Positions 26,494 through 35,171 of a stretch of 64,000 nucleotides of DNA are shown piece by piece; position 1 is the stretch's first letter; the number at the start of each line of letters is the position of its first letter. The DNA comes from Bacteroides xylanisolvens XB1A (GTDB taxonomy: Bacteria; Bacteroidota; Bacteroidia; Bacteroidales; Bacteroidaceae): NCBI RefSeq assembly GCF_000210075.1, contig NC_021017.1, positions 3,297,736 through 3,361,735 of the forward strand, read 5' to 3'. Under the pieces are notes generated by a model. That model ran no database searches. It saw only the letters and a program-made list of their open reading frames with translations, and had not been told where the DNA came from. The position numbers and the translations under genes are program-made.

Positions 26494-27564
26494 ATGAGAT
26501 ACACACTTGAAATACAAAAACTGCTGTTGCAGACACAGAATGACAGCCTGCATCCCCGTGAAAAAGCCAATCTATTGAAAGAAGCTATCCGCATCGCTGA
26601 TGAGAACGAAGATGTGGAATGGGCTACGGAGTTGAGACTGGATCTTATCTATGAACTGAATCTTCTTTCGGCAGATGCGGAAGAGATTACAGTGTTCTCT
26701 AAAATCCTGGATGATTACGAGAATCACAAGGATGTAATCAAAGAAGAGGATTTGTTGTGGAAATATAAATGGATCTGGGCTTGTACGTTCGATCTGCCGG
26801 AAATTCCGATGGAACAGGTGAAAGCGATCGGTGAGGATTATAAAACCCGTATTCTCCGGAATGGATATTCTTTGCGGAGTTATTATCACCGCTGGTCTGT
26901 GGAATGTATTTGGATGCGCCAGTATGACAAGGCGAAAGAATATATTGACAAGATGCTGAATGAAAAGATAGACGATCAGTCGTGTGAGGCTTGCGAACTG
27001 AATTTTATGCTGGATTATTATCTGGAAACAGGGCAGTTTGATGAGGCTTACAGCCGGGCGCAGCCATTGATTAATAAGCAGGTCACCTGTTATGAAGCCA
27101 ATTTGCGGGCTTATTTGAAGCTTTCTTATTATGCACAGAAAGCTGGCAAACCGGAGGTTGCCGCTGATATGTGTGCACGTGCCGAAGAAGCATTGCAGGG
27201 AAGAGAAAAGGATGAATATCTTTTGCTTTACTTGGGATTGTTTATTGCTTATAATATAATGACGAAGCCGGAAAGAGGCTGGGAGTATGCCGAGCGGTGC
27301 ATCGGTTGGAGTTTGCGTACGAATACGTTGAAGAAATATCGCTTCTCTTGCGATATGGTAGAGGCCTTGAAGTATGAGACCCGTCCGGAAGTCTCCTTGT
27401 CGTTGCCGGAGGAATTCCCTCTTTATCGTCCGGATGGAATTTATCAGGTCAGCGAGCTTCGCAATTATTTCTATCAGCAAGCAGAAGAGCTGGCACTTCG
27501 CTATGATGCCCGCAACGGAAATAGTGGTTATATGGACCGTTTGAAACAATTAATGTCCAATTAA
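26494..27564 (+). CDS. TPR-like helical-repeat protein, partner of the Hsp90-like gene
   Basis: A 356-residue soluble protein with no signal peptide. Degenerate helix-turn-helix repeats with TPR spacing are visible (QYDKAKEYIDKML, LETGQFDEAYSRAQPL, AGKPEVAADMCARAEEAL, RGWEYAERCIGW). TPR proteins commonly dock partners, and in eukaryotes bind Hsp90. Third gene of the Sel1-Hsp90-TPR operon, 10 bases after the Hsp90-like stop. A specific function is not known. Confidence 0.75.
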   Translation: MRYTLEIQKLLLQTQNDSLHPREKANLLKEAIRIADENEDVEWATELRLDLIYELNLLSADAEEITVFSKILDDYENHKDVIKEEDLLWKYKWIWACTFDLPEIPMEQVKAIGEDYKTRILRNGYSLRSYYHRWSVECIWMRQYDKAKEYIDKMLNEKIDDQSCEACELNFMLDYYLETGQFDEAYSRAQPLINKQVTCYEANLRAYLKLSYYAQKAGKPEVAADMCARAEEALQGREKDEYLLLYLGLFIAYNIMTKPERGWEYAERCIGWSLRTNTLKKYRFSCDMVEALKYETRPEVSLSLPEEFPLYRPDGIYQVSELRNYFYQQAEELALRYDARNGNSGYMDRLKQLMSN

Positions 27565-27587
27565 TTGCCAACATGTAGATTAATCCG

Positions 27588-27595
27588 TATTTTTG
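27588..27595 (+). promoter_or_regulatory. -7 box for speA
   Basis: TATTTTTG, 39 bases before the ATG at 27634. Confidence 0.5.
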
Positions 27596-27633
27596 CCGTC
27601 CAATTATTTACTAAAAACACTGAATAACAGAAA

Positions 27634-29526
27634 ATGAGAAAGTGGCGTATTGAAGATTCTGAGGAACTCTACAACATCACAGGTTGGGGTACCTCGTACT
27701 TTGGTATTAATGACAAAGGTCATGTCGTTGTTACACCTCGTAAAGATGGAGTATCCGTTGATTTGAAAGAACTGGTCGATGAGTTACAATTGCGTGATGT
27801 GGCATCTCCCATGCTGGTGCGTTTCCCGGATATTTTGGACAACCGTATTGAAAAGATGTCATCCTGCTTTAAACAGGCAGCCGAGGAGTATGGTTATAAA
27901 GCCCAGAACTTTATTATTTATCCGATTAAGGTCAACCAGATGCGCCCTGTGGTGGAAGAAATTATCAGCCACGGAAAGAAGTTCAATCTCGGACTGGAAG
28001 CCGGCTCTAAACCGGAACTCCATGCGGTGATTGCGGTCAATACGGACTCTGACTCATTGATTGTTTGCAACGGATATAAAGACGAAAGTTATATTGAACT
28101 GGCTCTGCTTGCTCAAAAGATGGGTAAACGTATCTATCTCGTTGTGGAGAAGATGAACGAACTGAAGCTGATAGCAAAAATGGCAAAACAGCTGAATGTG
28201 CAGCCTAATATCGGTATACGTATCAAACTCGCTTCTTCCGGTAGCGGAAAGTGGGAAGAGTCGGGAGGAGATGCCAGCAAGTTTGGCTTGACTTCCAGTG
28301 AACTTCTCGAAGCGCTCGATTTTCTGGAGAGCAAAGGCTTGAAAGATTGTCTGAAGCTGATTCATTTCCATATCGGTAGTCAGGTGACGAAGATCCGTCG
28401 TATTAAAACGGCTTTGCGTGAGGCTTCACAATTCTACGTGCAGCTCCATTCAATGGGTTTCAATGTGGAGTTTGTTGATATTGGCGGTGGACTAGGAGTG
28501 GATTATGACGGAACCCGTTCGTCCAATAGTGAAGGTAGCGTAAACTATTCCATTCAGGAATATGTAAACGACTCTATCTCTACGCTGGTAGACGTGAGCG
28601 ATAAGAATGGTATCCCGCACCCGAATATCATAACGGAAAGTGGGCGTGCATTGACGGCACACCATTCTGTTCTCATTTTTGAAGTTCTTGAAACCGCTAC
28701 TTTACCCGAATGGGATGACGAGGAGGAAATTGCTCCGGATGCACACGAATTGGTGCAGGAGTTATATGGAATCTGGGATTCGCTGAATCAGAACAAGATG
28801 TTGGAAGCATGGCACGATGCGCAGCAGATCAGGGAGGAAGCGCTGGACTTGTTCAGTCATGGAATCGTGGATCTGAAAACTCGTGCACAAATCGAGCGTC
28901 TGTATTGGTCTATTACACGTGAGATTAATCAGATTGCAGCCGGTTTGAAGCATGCACCCGATGAATTCCGTGGATTGTCCAAACTGCTTGCCGATAAATA
29001 TTTCTGTAACTTCTCGCTGTTTCAGTCACTTCCTGACTCTTGGGCAATTGACCAGATATTCCCGATCATGCCTATTCAGCGATTGGATGAAAAACCGGAG
29101 CGTTCGGCTACTTTACAAGATATTACCTGCGACTCGGACGGTAAAATTGCCAACTTTATCTCTACCCGTAACGTGGCTCATTATCTGCCTGTACATGCAC
29201 TGAAGAAAACAGAACCTTATTATGTGGCTGTATTCCTGGTGGGTGCTTATCAGGAGATTTTAGGAGATATGCATAATTTGTTCGGTGATACGAACGCCGT
29301 GCATGTTTCGGTGAACGAGAAAGGATATAATATCGAACAGATTATCGACGGAGAAACGGTAGCGGAGGTGTTGGACTATGTGCAGTACAATCCGAAGAAG
29401 CTGGTACGTACGCTCGAAACTTGGGTGACGAAATCAGTGAAAGAAGGAAAAATCTCCTTGGAAGAAGGAAAAGAATTCCTTTCCAACTATCGTTCGGGGC
29501 TTTACGGATATACTTATTTGGAATAA
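27634..29526 (+). CDS. speA: Biosynthetic arginine decarboxylase
   Basis: A 630-residue PLP enzyme, the usual size for SpeA. The PLP lysine is in YPIKVNQM near residue 99, the glycine-rich phosphate site is VDIGGGLGVDYDGT, and ITESGRALTAHHSV and the long C-terminal barrel are typical. It turns arginine into agmatine for polyamine synthesis, in the cytoplasm. The argB gene follows after 56 bases on the same strand, linking arginine supply and use. Confidence 0.96.
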   Translation: MRKWRIEDSEELYNITGWGTSYFGINDKGHVVVTPRKDGVSVDLKELVDELQLRDVASPMLVRFPDILDNRIEKMSSCFKQAAEEYGYKAQNFIIYPIKVNQMRPVVEEIISHGKKFNLGLEAGSKPELHAVIAVNTDSDSLIVCNGYKDESYIELALLAQKMGKRIYLVVEKMNELKLIAKMAKQLNVQPNIGIRIKLASSGSGKWEESGGDASKFGLTSSELLEALDFLESKGLKDCLKLIHFHIGSQVTKIRRIKTALREASQFYVQLHSMGFNVEFVDIGGGLGVDYDGTRSSNSEGSVNYSIQEYVNDSISTLVDVSDKNGIPHPNIITESGRALTAHHSVLIFEVLETATLPEWDDEEEIAPDAHELVQELYGIWDSLNQNKMLEAWHDAQQIREEALDLFSHGIVDLKTRAQIERLYWSITREINQIAAGLKHAPDEFRGLSKLLADKYFCNFSLFQSLPDSWAIDQIFPIMPIQRLDEKPERSATLQDITCDSDGKIANFISTRNVAHYLPVHALKKTEPYYVAVFLVGAYQEILGDMHNLFGDTNAVHVSVNEKGYNIEQIIDGETVAEVLDYVQYNPKKLVRTLETWVTKSVKEGKISLEEGKEFLSNYRSGLYGYTYLE

Positions 29527-29582
29527 CCGGCAGGGTGCCGGAGCCGGATTCTCCATTCGGTGAACTTATTAGAAATCAAGAA

Positions 29583-30356
29583 ATGAGAGAAAAACTAACA
29601 GTAATTAAGGTGGGTGGCAAAATCGTAGAAGAGGAAGCCACCCTTCGTCAGTTGTTAAATGACTTTGCCGCTATTGACGGACATAAAGTGTTGGTTCATG
29701 GTGGCGGTCGTTCGGCAACAAAGATTGCCGCGCAACTGGGTATTGAAAGCAAAATGGTAAATGGTCGTCGGATTACCGATGCCGAAACGTTGAAAGTCGT
29801 AACGATGGTGTACGGCGGATTGGTGAATAAAAACATTGTGGCAGGTCTGCAAGCACGCGGAGTCAATGCACTCGGATTGACCGGAGCGGATATGAATGTA
29901 ATCCGTTCGGTGAAACGTCCGGTGAAAGAAGTAGACTACGGGTTTGTGGGAGATGTGGAACAGGTGGATGCCACTTTATTGTCGGATTTGATACATAAAG
30001 GCGTTGTTCCCGTGATGGCTCCATTGACACACGACGGTCACGGCAATATGTTGAATACGAATGCAGATACTATTGCCGGGGAGACAGCGAAAGCGTTGTC
30101 GGCTCTGTTTGATGTGACATTGGTGTATTGTTTCGAGAAGAAAGGTGTGTTGCGTGACGAGAATGATGACGACAGTGTGATTCCTCAAATCACCCGTGCC
30201 GAATTTGAACAATATGTAGCCGATGGCGTTATTCAAGGAGGTATGATTCCTAAGTTGGAAAATTCCTTTGAAGCAATAAATGCAGGAGTTTCTGAAGTGG
30301 TAATCACCTTAGCGTCAGCGATTAACGATTCTGGAGGAACGAGAATAAAAAAATAA
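29583..30356 (+). CDS. argB: Acetylglutamate kinase
   Basis: A 257-residue amino-acid kinase. VIKVGGKIVEE, VHGGGRSATKIA, TNADTIAGETA and QGGMIPKLENSFEA are the substrate and ATP sites of ArgB, which phosphorylates N-acetylglutamate in arginine (or, in Bacteroides, probably N-succinyl-based) synthesis. The frame is open to 29421, but that part overlaps speA and has no family match; ATG 29583 gives the normal MREKLTVIKVGG start. Confidence 0.94.
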   Translation: MREKLTVIKVGGKIVEEEATLRQLLNDFAAIDGHKVLVHGGGRSATKIAAQLGIESKMVNGRRITDAETLKVVTMVYGGLVNKNIVAGLQARGVNALGLTGADMNVIRSVKRPVKEVDYGFVGDVEQVDATLLSDLIHKGVVPVMAPLTHDGHGNMLNTNADTIAGETAKALSALFDVTLVYCFEKKGVLRDENDDDSVIPQITRAEFEQYVADGVIQGGMIPKLENSFEAINAGVSEVVITLASAINDSGGTRIKK

Positions 30357-30382
30357 TTCAAAAAAAAGTAGTGGGCGACTGT

Positions 30383-30405
30383 AACTTTTCATATCCTAGC
30401 CCGTC
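30383..30405 (+). promoter_or_regulatory. Candidate ECF-type promoter upstream of the sigma gene
   Basis: TAACTT (AAC at 30383-30385) and CGTC at 30402-30405 have the AAC...GTC form and the ~16-base spacing of ECF promoters. They lie 12 bases before the sigma gene ATG. Such a site suggests that the sigma factor drives its own operon. Confidence 0.45.
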
Positions 30406-30417
30406 ATTATTATAGAG

Positions 30418-30927
30418 ATGCAAGAAATCAGCTTCCGAAACGATATTTTGCCGTTGAAGGATAAACTCTTTCGATTGGCTCTCAGAATCACCCTGGATAG
30501 GGCCGAAGCCGAGGATGTCGTTCAGGACACCATGATAAGAGTGTGGAACAAGCGTGATGAGTGGTCTCAATTTGAATCGGTCGAAGCCTATTGCCTGACA
30601 GTGGCAAAGAACCTGGCGATAGACCGGAGTCAAAAGAAAGAAGCTCAAAACGTGGAACTCACCCCCGAAATGGAGGAAGAACCTGATGCAAACAGTCCGT
30701 ATGACCAGATGATTCATGATGAAAGAATGAACATCATTAATAGACTGGTAAACGAACTTCCCGAAAAACAGCGGCTTATCATGCAACTGAGGGACATTGA
30801 AGGTGAAAGCTATAAAAAAATTGCAACCTTGCTGAATCTGACAGAGGAACAAGTCAAAGTGAATCTCTTCAGAGCCAGGCAAAAAGTAAAACAAAGGTAT
30901 TTAGAAATTGACGAATATGGATTATAA
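30418..30927 (+). CDS. ECF-family RNA polymerase sigma factor
   Basis: A 169-residue sigma-70 family protein of the ECF type. Region 2 is at residues ~15-75 (AEAEDVVQDTMIRVWNKRDEW) and region 4 at ~110-165 (LPEKQRLIMQLRDIEGESYKK, then TEEQVKVNLFRARQKVKQ). There is no region 3. The next gene overlaps by 11 bases and has a single membrane helix, as expected of an anti-sigma partner. Not of the SusC-linked FecI type, since no FecR or SusC gene is next to it. Confidence 0.92.
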   Translation: MQEISFRNDILPLKDKLFRLALRITLDRAEAEDVVQDTMIRVWNKRDEWSQFESVEAYCLTVAKNLAIDRSQKKEAQNVELTPEMEEEPDANSPYDQMIHDERMNIINRLVNELPEKQRLIMQLRDIEGESYKKIATLLNLTEEQVKVNLFRARQKVKQRYLEIDEYGL

Positions 30928-31396
30928 GGATATAGAACAGCTCCTCGAGCGATACTGGCAATGCGAAACTTCCGTTGAGGAGGAAGCAACATTGCGCGAC
31001 TTCTTCGCAAAGGAAGAAGTTCCGGCTCATTTGCTTCGCTATAAGAATCTGTTTGTTTATCAGCAGGTTCAGCAGGAAGTAGGACTGGGCGAAGACTTTG
31101 ATGCACGTATTCTGGCAGAGGTGGAGCCTACGGTAGTAAAAGCGAAACGTTTGACACTGACCGGTCGTTTTATTCCTCTGTTCAAGGCTGCTGCCGTAAT
31201 TGCAATCATCCTTTCTTTGGGGAATGTGGCACAACATTCTTTCTCCGGAGATGATGGAAGTGTATTGGCTACGGATACCATTGGTAAACAAGTAACTGCA
31301 CCGTCGGTCGCTATCTCAAATGATGTGAAAGCGGAACAGGTCCTGGCGGATAGCCTGGCGAAGATCAACCACAAGGTGCAAGTTATAAACGAATAG
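30917..31396 (+). CDS. Probable anti-sigma factor with one membrane helix
   Basis: A ~159-residue protein. Residues 1-~85 are acidic and helical (LLERYWQCETSVEEEATLRDFF), a form seen in Bacteroides anti-sigma-like partners; one hydrophobic helix follows (LFKAAAVIAIILSLGNVA); the last ~60 residues would be periplasmic. ATG 30917 is preferred to a TTG at 30908. Its overlap with the sigma gene indicates coupled translation. The anti-sigma role is inferred from context. Confidence 0.65.
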   Translation: MDYKDIEQLLERYWQCETSVEEEATLRDFFAKEEVPAHLLRYKNLFVYQQVQQEVGLGEDFDARILAEVEPTVVKAKRLTLTGRFIPLFKAAAVIAIILSLGNVAQHSFSGDDGSVLATDTIGKQVTAPSVAISNDVKAEQVLADSLAKINHKVQVINE

Positions 31397-31517
31397 ACAT
31401 TTTCATTTGCTTTAAACATATAATATAGTTAGTGTGCTTAATTAAAACAACAACGAAGGCGAAACTGTGAAGTTTTCAATTCTCTCAAATTTTTATAATG
31501 AAACTAACTAAATAAAT

Positions 31518-31548
31518 GGGCTACCGCGCGATGCAGTAGCCCTTTTAT
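31518..31548 (+). terminator. Rho-independent terminator after the sigma operon
   Basis: GGGCTAC pairs with GTAGCCC around a short loop (31518-31542), followed by TTTT. Confidence 0.8.
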
Positions 31549-31578
31549 GTTTTTAAACTGTCTTTATTTAAGCTGTCT

Positions 31579-32361
31579 TTATTTGATCTGCCGTATATTT
31601 TTTCGTGGCGCATCCACTTCTTGAGGATCTCCTTTATAGGCAATATCACCGCTTCCTTTGACGCGGGCAACCAGCTTCTGACTGGCATAGCAGCTGATGT
31701 TGCCGGAGCCGCTAATGCTTGCGTCTGTGTTTTCTGCTTGCAAATCGGCAGCTTGAATATTTCCTGATCCGGCAATAGAATAGCTCGCTTGAATGGCTTT
31801 GCCGTTCAGATTGATATTGCCCGAACCGGAAATACTTGCCTGACATTCCTGGCTCTCTATTTGTTGTAGTCTTACATCTCCCGAACCATTAATTGAAACG
31901 GCCATTTTTTGGCAATTGAATCCTTCTCCCTGAATGTTGCCCGAACCGTTGATGTGGAACTCAATATCTTTAGAGGTTTGTATCCCATTGATTAATCTTA
32001 TATTTCCTGAACCGTTGACCGACAGCTTATTCAGTTCCGGAGCAAAAACTTTTATTTCCAGTTTTCCTTTCCAGATAGTGACATTCTTCTTGAATTTTAT
32101 AATGAATGTACTACCCTCCACATACGTTTCTATAAGTGGTATGATGTTGTCGGAACCATGAATTTCGACATGGCTGCATGTGTCTTGCCAATAACTAATG
32201 TTGGCGCTTCCCACTAGTTTGATTTCATTGAAGTGGTCGGCTTTCACTTCTTTGGAGATGTAATTCTTACTGCCTACGATGTGTTTTCCCCGCAAGCAAG
32301 AGCCGGCAGTAAGTACTAGAAACATTCCCGTGACTAATACGAGCAATAAACTTGTTTTCAT
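31579..32361 (-). CDS. Head-GIN domain lipoprotein (DUF2807)
   Basis: A 260-residue exported protein with an N-terminal hydrophobic segment and a lipobox-like LTAGSC, so probably a lipoprotein. The body is a beta-helix of DUF2807 'head GIN' repeats in which GSGNI or GSGDI recurs about every 18-20 residues (NGSGNIRL, NGSGNIQG, SGSGNINL, AGSGNIQA). The family is widespread in Bacteroidota; its role is unknown, perhaps surface adhesion or ligand binding. It stands alone, convergent to the sigma operon. Confidence 0.88.
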   Translation of the reverse strand: MKTSLLLVLVTGMFLVLTAGSCLRGKHIVGSKNYISKEVKADHFNEIKLVGSANISYWQDTCSHVEIHGSDNIIPLIETYVEGSTFIIKFKKNVTIWKGKLEIKVFAPELNKLSVNGSGNIRLINGIQTSKDIEFHINGSGNIQGEGFNCQKMAVSINGSGDVRLQQIESQECQASISGSGNINLNGKAIQASYSIAGSGNIQAADLQAENTDASISGSGNISCYASQKLVARVKGSGDIAYKGDPQEVDAPRKNIRQIK

Positions 32362-32459
32362 AATTACGCTTTTCTATGATTGATATAATGGTTAGACGGA
32401 AGAATTTGATCTAAAGTTGCATCTTCCATAAAGTTTTTCGTTAGCGTCTTCTTTTTTAT

Positions 32460-32467
32460 TACTTTTG
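32460..32467 (+). promoter_or_regulatory. -7 box for the YgjP-like gene
   Basis: TACTTTTG, 23 bases before ATG 32491. It overlaps a GTG at 32467 that would otherwise be a possible start. GGAGG at 32480-32484 is a strong ribosome site for ATG 32491. Confidence 0.55.
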
Positions 32468-32490
32468 TGGCTGTTGATAGGAGGATTATA

Positions 32491-33189
32491 ATGGATAAGA
32501 TTATAGAAGATGATGAGTTAGGGCGTCTGGTGATACGCGTCAATTCACGTGCGAGAAGTCTTGTGTTTCGTACCAAGAGTGATGCTGTTTATGTTTCAGT
32601 TCCTCCCGGTACTACCCTGAAAGAAGTGAAACAGGCCATCGAGAACCTGCGTGGAAAGCTTCTGGCCTCCCGGCAAAAAATCGCTCGTCCGTTGATTGAT
32701 TTGAATTATAAGATTGATGCGGAGCATTTTAAACTATCTTTGGTGTCGGGCGAGAAAGATCAGTTTCTGGCTAATTCCCGGTTGGGTGTAATGGAGATCG
32801 TTTGTCCGCCTCATGCCGATTTTACAGATGAAAAACTGCAAAGCTGGTTGCATAAGGTTATTGAAGAATCATTGAGACGAAATGCCAAAAGTATTCTGCC
32901 TTCACGTCTGGCCTTCTTGTCCAAGCAATGCGGATTGTCCTATTCGAGTGTGAAAATAAACTCCAGTCAGGGCAGATGGGGGAGTTGTTCGGCTCGAAAA
33001 GCTATTAATTTATCCTATTACCTGGTTTTGCTGCCTTCTCATTTGATAGACTACGTGTTGTTGCACGAATTATGCCATACCCGCGAGATGAATCATAGCG
33101 AGCGATTCTGGGCGTTACTCAATCAATATACAGAAGGAAAAGCATTGACCTTGCGGGGAGAATTGAGAAAGTACCGTACAGAAATATAA
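32491..33189 (+). CDS. YgjP/SprT-like metallopeptidase (DUF45, M48-like)
   Basis: A 232-residue protein. The C-terminal half has the zincin motif LHELCHTREMNHSERFW (HExxH) and the family's SRWGSC-like stretch here read as QGRWGSCSARKAINLSYYL. Members of the YgjP/WLM group are putative cytoplasmic metalloproteases; no substrate is known. The start at 32491 is backed by the upstream GGAGG and promoter position. Confidence 0.87.
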   Translation: MDKIIEDDELGRLVIRVNSRARSLVFRTKSDAVYVSVPPGTTLKEVKQAIENLRGKLLASRQKIARPLIDLNYKIDAEHFKLSLVSGEKDQFLANSRLGVMEIVCPPHADFTDEKLQSWLHKVIEESLRRNAKSILPSRLAFLSKQCGLSYSSVKINSSQGRWGSCSARKAINLSYYLVLLPSHLIDYVLLHELCHTREMNHSERFWALLNQYTEGKALTLRGELRKYRTEI

Positions 33190-33443
33190 AATAAAGTTAG
33201 TTTTTATCCCTCATGCTTTCTATAAATAGGTCTTTGTTTATCAGCCTATTTGCGGAGTTCATCGAGCAAAAACGGATTCTTCACATTCTTCACTGTTAAG
33301 AACATTCTTCACTTCTCCCTATTCATGGAGGATAGCATCATTCTCCTTGTGTAAAGCACATCTATTATGTCGTAAAAAAATAAAAAAGACTGATTACATC
33401 CTGATATAATTTTCGTCTTTTCAATAAAGTAACCTTTAATGAG

Positions 33444-35156
33444 ATGGAAAACATGAGAAAGAAACAAATTCTTTTTGCGTTTGGAATGGCCGCCCTCTTG
33501 TTGTACGCTTGCGTTCGTGACGAATTGTTCACGGACAGACAACAGGAATTATCAAACGAACTGGCTGTCGGTAAGAATCGGGAGTTAACTGTTGCAGCTG
33601 CCAAAGAATGGTATGTCGACAATGGGGCTCCCGTTACCCGAATGGGGGTGACGCAAAGCAATGTATCGGGAATATTGGTAACTCCTTCGTGGAATCATGC
33701 TAAAGAATGGAAGAAAGGAAGGTATGAAGTGGTGGAAGCCTCTTTGCGTTCCAACATGAATGTTATCCTTTATGACCAAGATACGAAGAAGCAGAAAAAG
33801 AAGATGAGCAAGAAAGAAAAAAGACGGGTGATGAACGTTGCTCGGTCTGTTATATTGAAAGATATTACGACGGGAGAAATCATTACTTTCAATATGATAT
33901 TTATAGGTAGTCTGAATTATCTGATGAAGTACGATGATTTGTCAGATAACAATTATTTGCATCGGGTTCCCCATTTTGACGGTATGGTTTTATATTTTTG
34001 TCCCAGCGGTGAGTTTGTAAACGGTTGGAAGTACAAGAATGGTAAGATAATAAAGCGTCTTTCTCCTGTTCTTGATGAGGCGGCATTATCGGATACGCTA
34101 TCTTCTGCTACAACTCGAGCTATACAGTGTTACACGAATTACTATACCGAATCGTATTACTATTGTCCTCCGATTACACGTTCTGCCTTTATGGATGACT
34201 GGGCGAGTTTTTATGGTACCGGTGAGTTTGGAGGCGGTATTGATGATGGTAATGGTGGTAATAGTGGTGGAAGCGGAGGTGACCCTACCCTAGAAGGTGG
34301 TGAATTAGAAGGTCCAACAATAACTGCACCTGCATGTTATTGGACTTACCGAGAAGTTCCATATACCGAATGTTATGATGATGGTTCTTCTGATGGAGGT
34401 GGAGGCGGTTATATCGGAACTCCCACTGATCCTTCAGTTCCGGTGAAGTCTCATGTAAAAAAAATTATAAAGAATACTGATAAGTTAACCCCTCAACAAC
34501 TAGAGAAATTAGAAAGAGTCATTAAAGAAATGGAGGAAAAAATATGTTATGCTAAGCAGATTATTAATTATTTAGAGAGCGAAGGTTTCGCTTTTAATTA
34601 TGTTTATATGGATCCTAATTTAGGAGGAGGAAGGGCAAATGCAGGGAATTCTATTTTATCTAATGGAACAGTAGATTTAGTGTTTAGAGGAGAGGATGAT
34701 ATAACCTATGGAAGTTTTGCTCATGAATTGGTTCACCTCTTTCAGATTCATTTAGGAGTATATAGCGGTACTATATCAAGAGGTATGATGGAATATGAAC
34801 GGGCATTGATAGATGATATCATGTATTATTCAAAAATTAAAGGAAGTAAGAAATTTAGTGATGCGTGGTATGAAAAAGTAGAAAGAAGTTCGTTTGTGTA
34901 TGGGAATAGGCCAGGCGAGGATAAAATTAAAGCTGTTGAATGGGATAAAAAACAAGCAAAATATTTAAATTGGCTTAGTAAACTTACTAAAAAAGGAACT
35001 CCTATCTCTATTCCCAACGATGATTTTAAAGAATGGATATCGTTATTTTCCGAGAATAGCAGGACCTATTCACCAGACAATGGGTATAATTACAATATAG
35101 ATTATACACCTAAGCCGTTAGCAAAAGTTTTAGAATTGGCATCAAGTTGTTATTAA
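33444..35156 (+). CDS. Lipoprotein with C-terminal HExxH domain, effector-like
   Basis: A 570-residue exported protein: signal peptide ending in a lipobox-like LLLYAC, an N-terminal region to ~250, Gly/Asp-rich linkers (~265-290 and ~320-335) and a C-terminal domain with SFAHELVHLFQ, a zinc metallopeptidase motif, and EYERALIDD, which could give the third metal ligand. The C-terminal half uses visibly more A/T-rich codons than the first half, as though the domain had been swapped in. That build (constant exported front, glycine linker, different catalytic end) recalls polymorphic toxins, but no function is proven. First of a tight run of four genes; the second starts 15 bases after its stop. 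ATG at 33444 or 33453. Confidence 0.7.
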   Translation: MENMRKKQILFAFGMAALLLYACVRDELFTDRQQELSNELAVGKNRELTVAAAKEWYVDNGAPVTRMGVTQSNVSGILVTPSWNHAKEWKKGRYEVVEASLRSNMNVILYDQDTKKQKKKMSKKEKRRVMNVARSVILKDITTGEIITFNMIFIGSLNYLMKYDDLSDNNYLHRVPHFDGMVLYFCPSGEFVNGWKYKNGKIIKRLSPVLDEAALSDTLSSATTRAIQCYTNYYTESYYYCPPITRSAFMDDWASFYGTGEFGGGIDDGNGGNSGGSGGDPTLEGGELEGPTITAPACYWTYREVPYTECYDDGSSDGGGGGYIGTPTDPSVPVKSHVKKIIKNTDKLTPQQLEKLERVIKEMEEKICYAKQIINYLESEGFAFNYVYMDPNLGGGRANAGNSILSNGTVDLVFRGEDDITYGSFAHELVHLFQIHLGVYSGTISRGMMEYERALIDDIMYYSKIKGSKKFSDAWYEKVERSSFVYGNRPGEDKIKAVEWDKKQAKYLNWLSKLTKKGTPISIPNDDFKEWISLFSENSRTYSPDNGYNYNIDYTPKPLAKVLELASSCY

Positions 35157-35171
35157 ATAAATTCAGTTATT

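Noticed and set aside
29421-29582. 54 extra codons before acetylglutamate kinase
   Set aside because: They overlap speA in another frame and have no match to the family; ATG 29583 gives the normal N-terminus.
31558-31583. Direct repeat CTGTCTTTATTT, twice, after the sigma operon
   Set aside because: Short and inside the 3' end of the head-GIN gene region; likely chance or local duplication.
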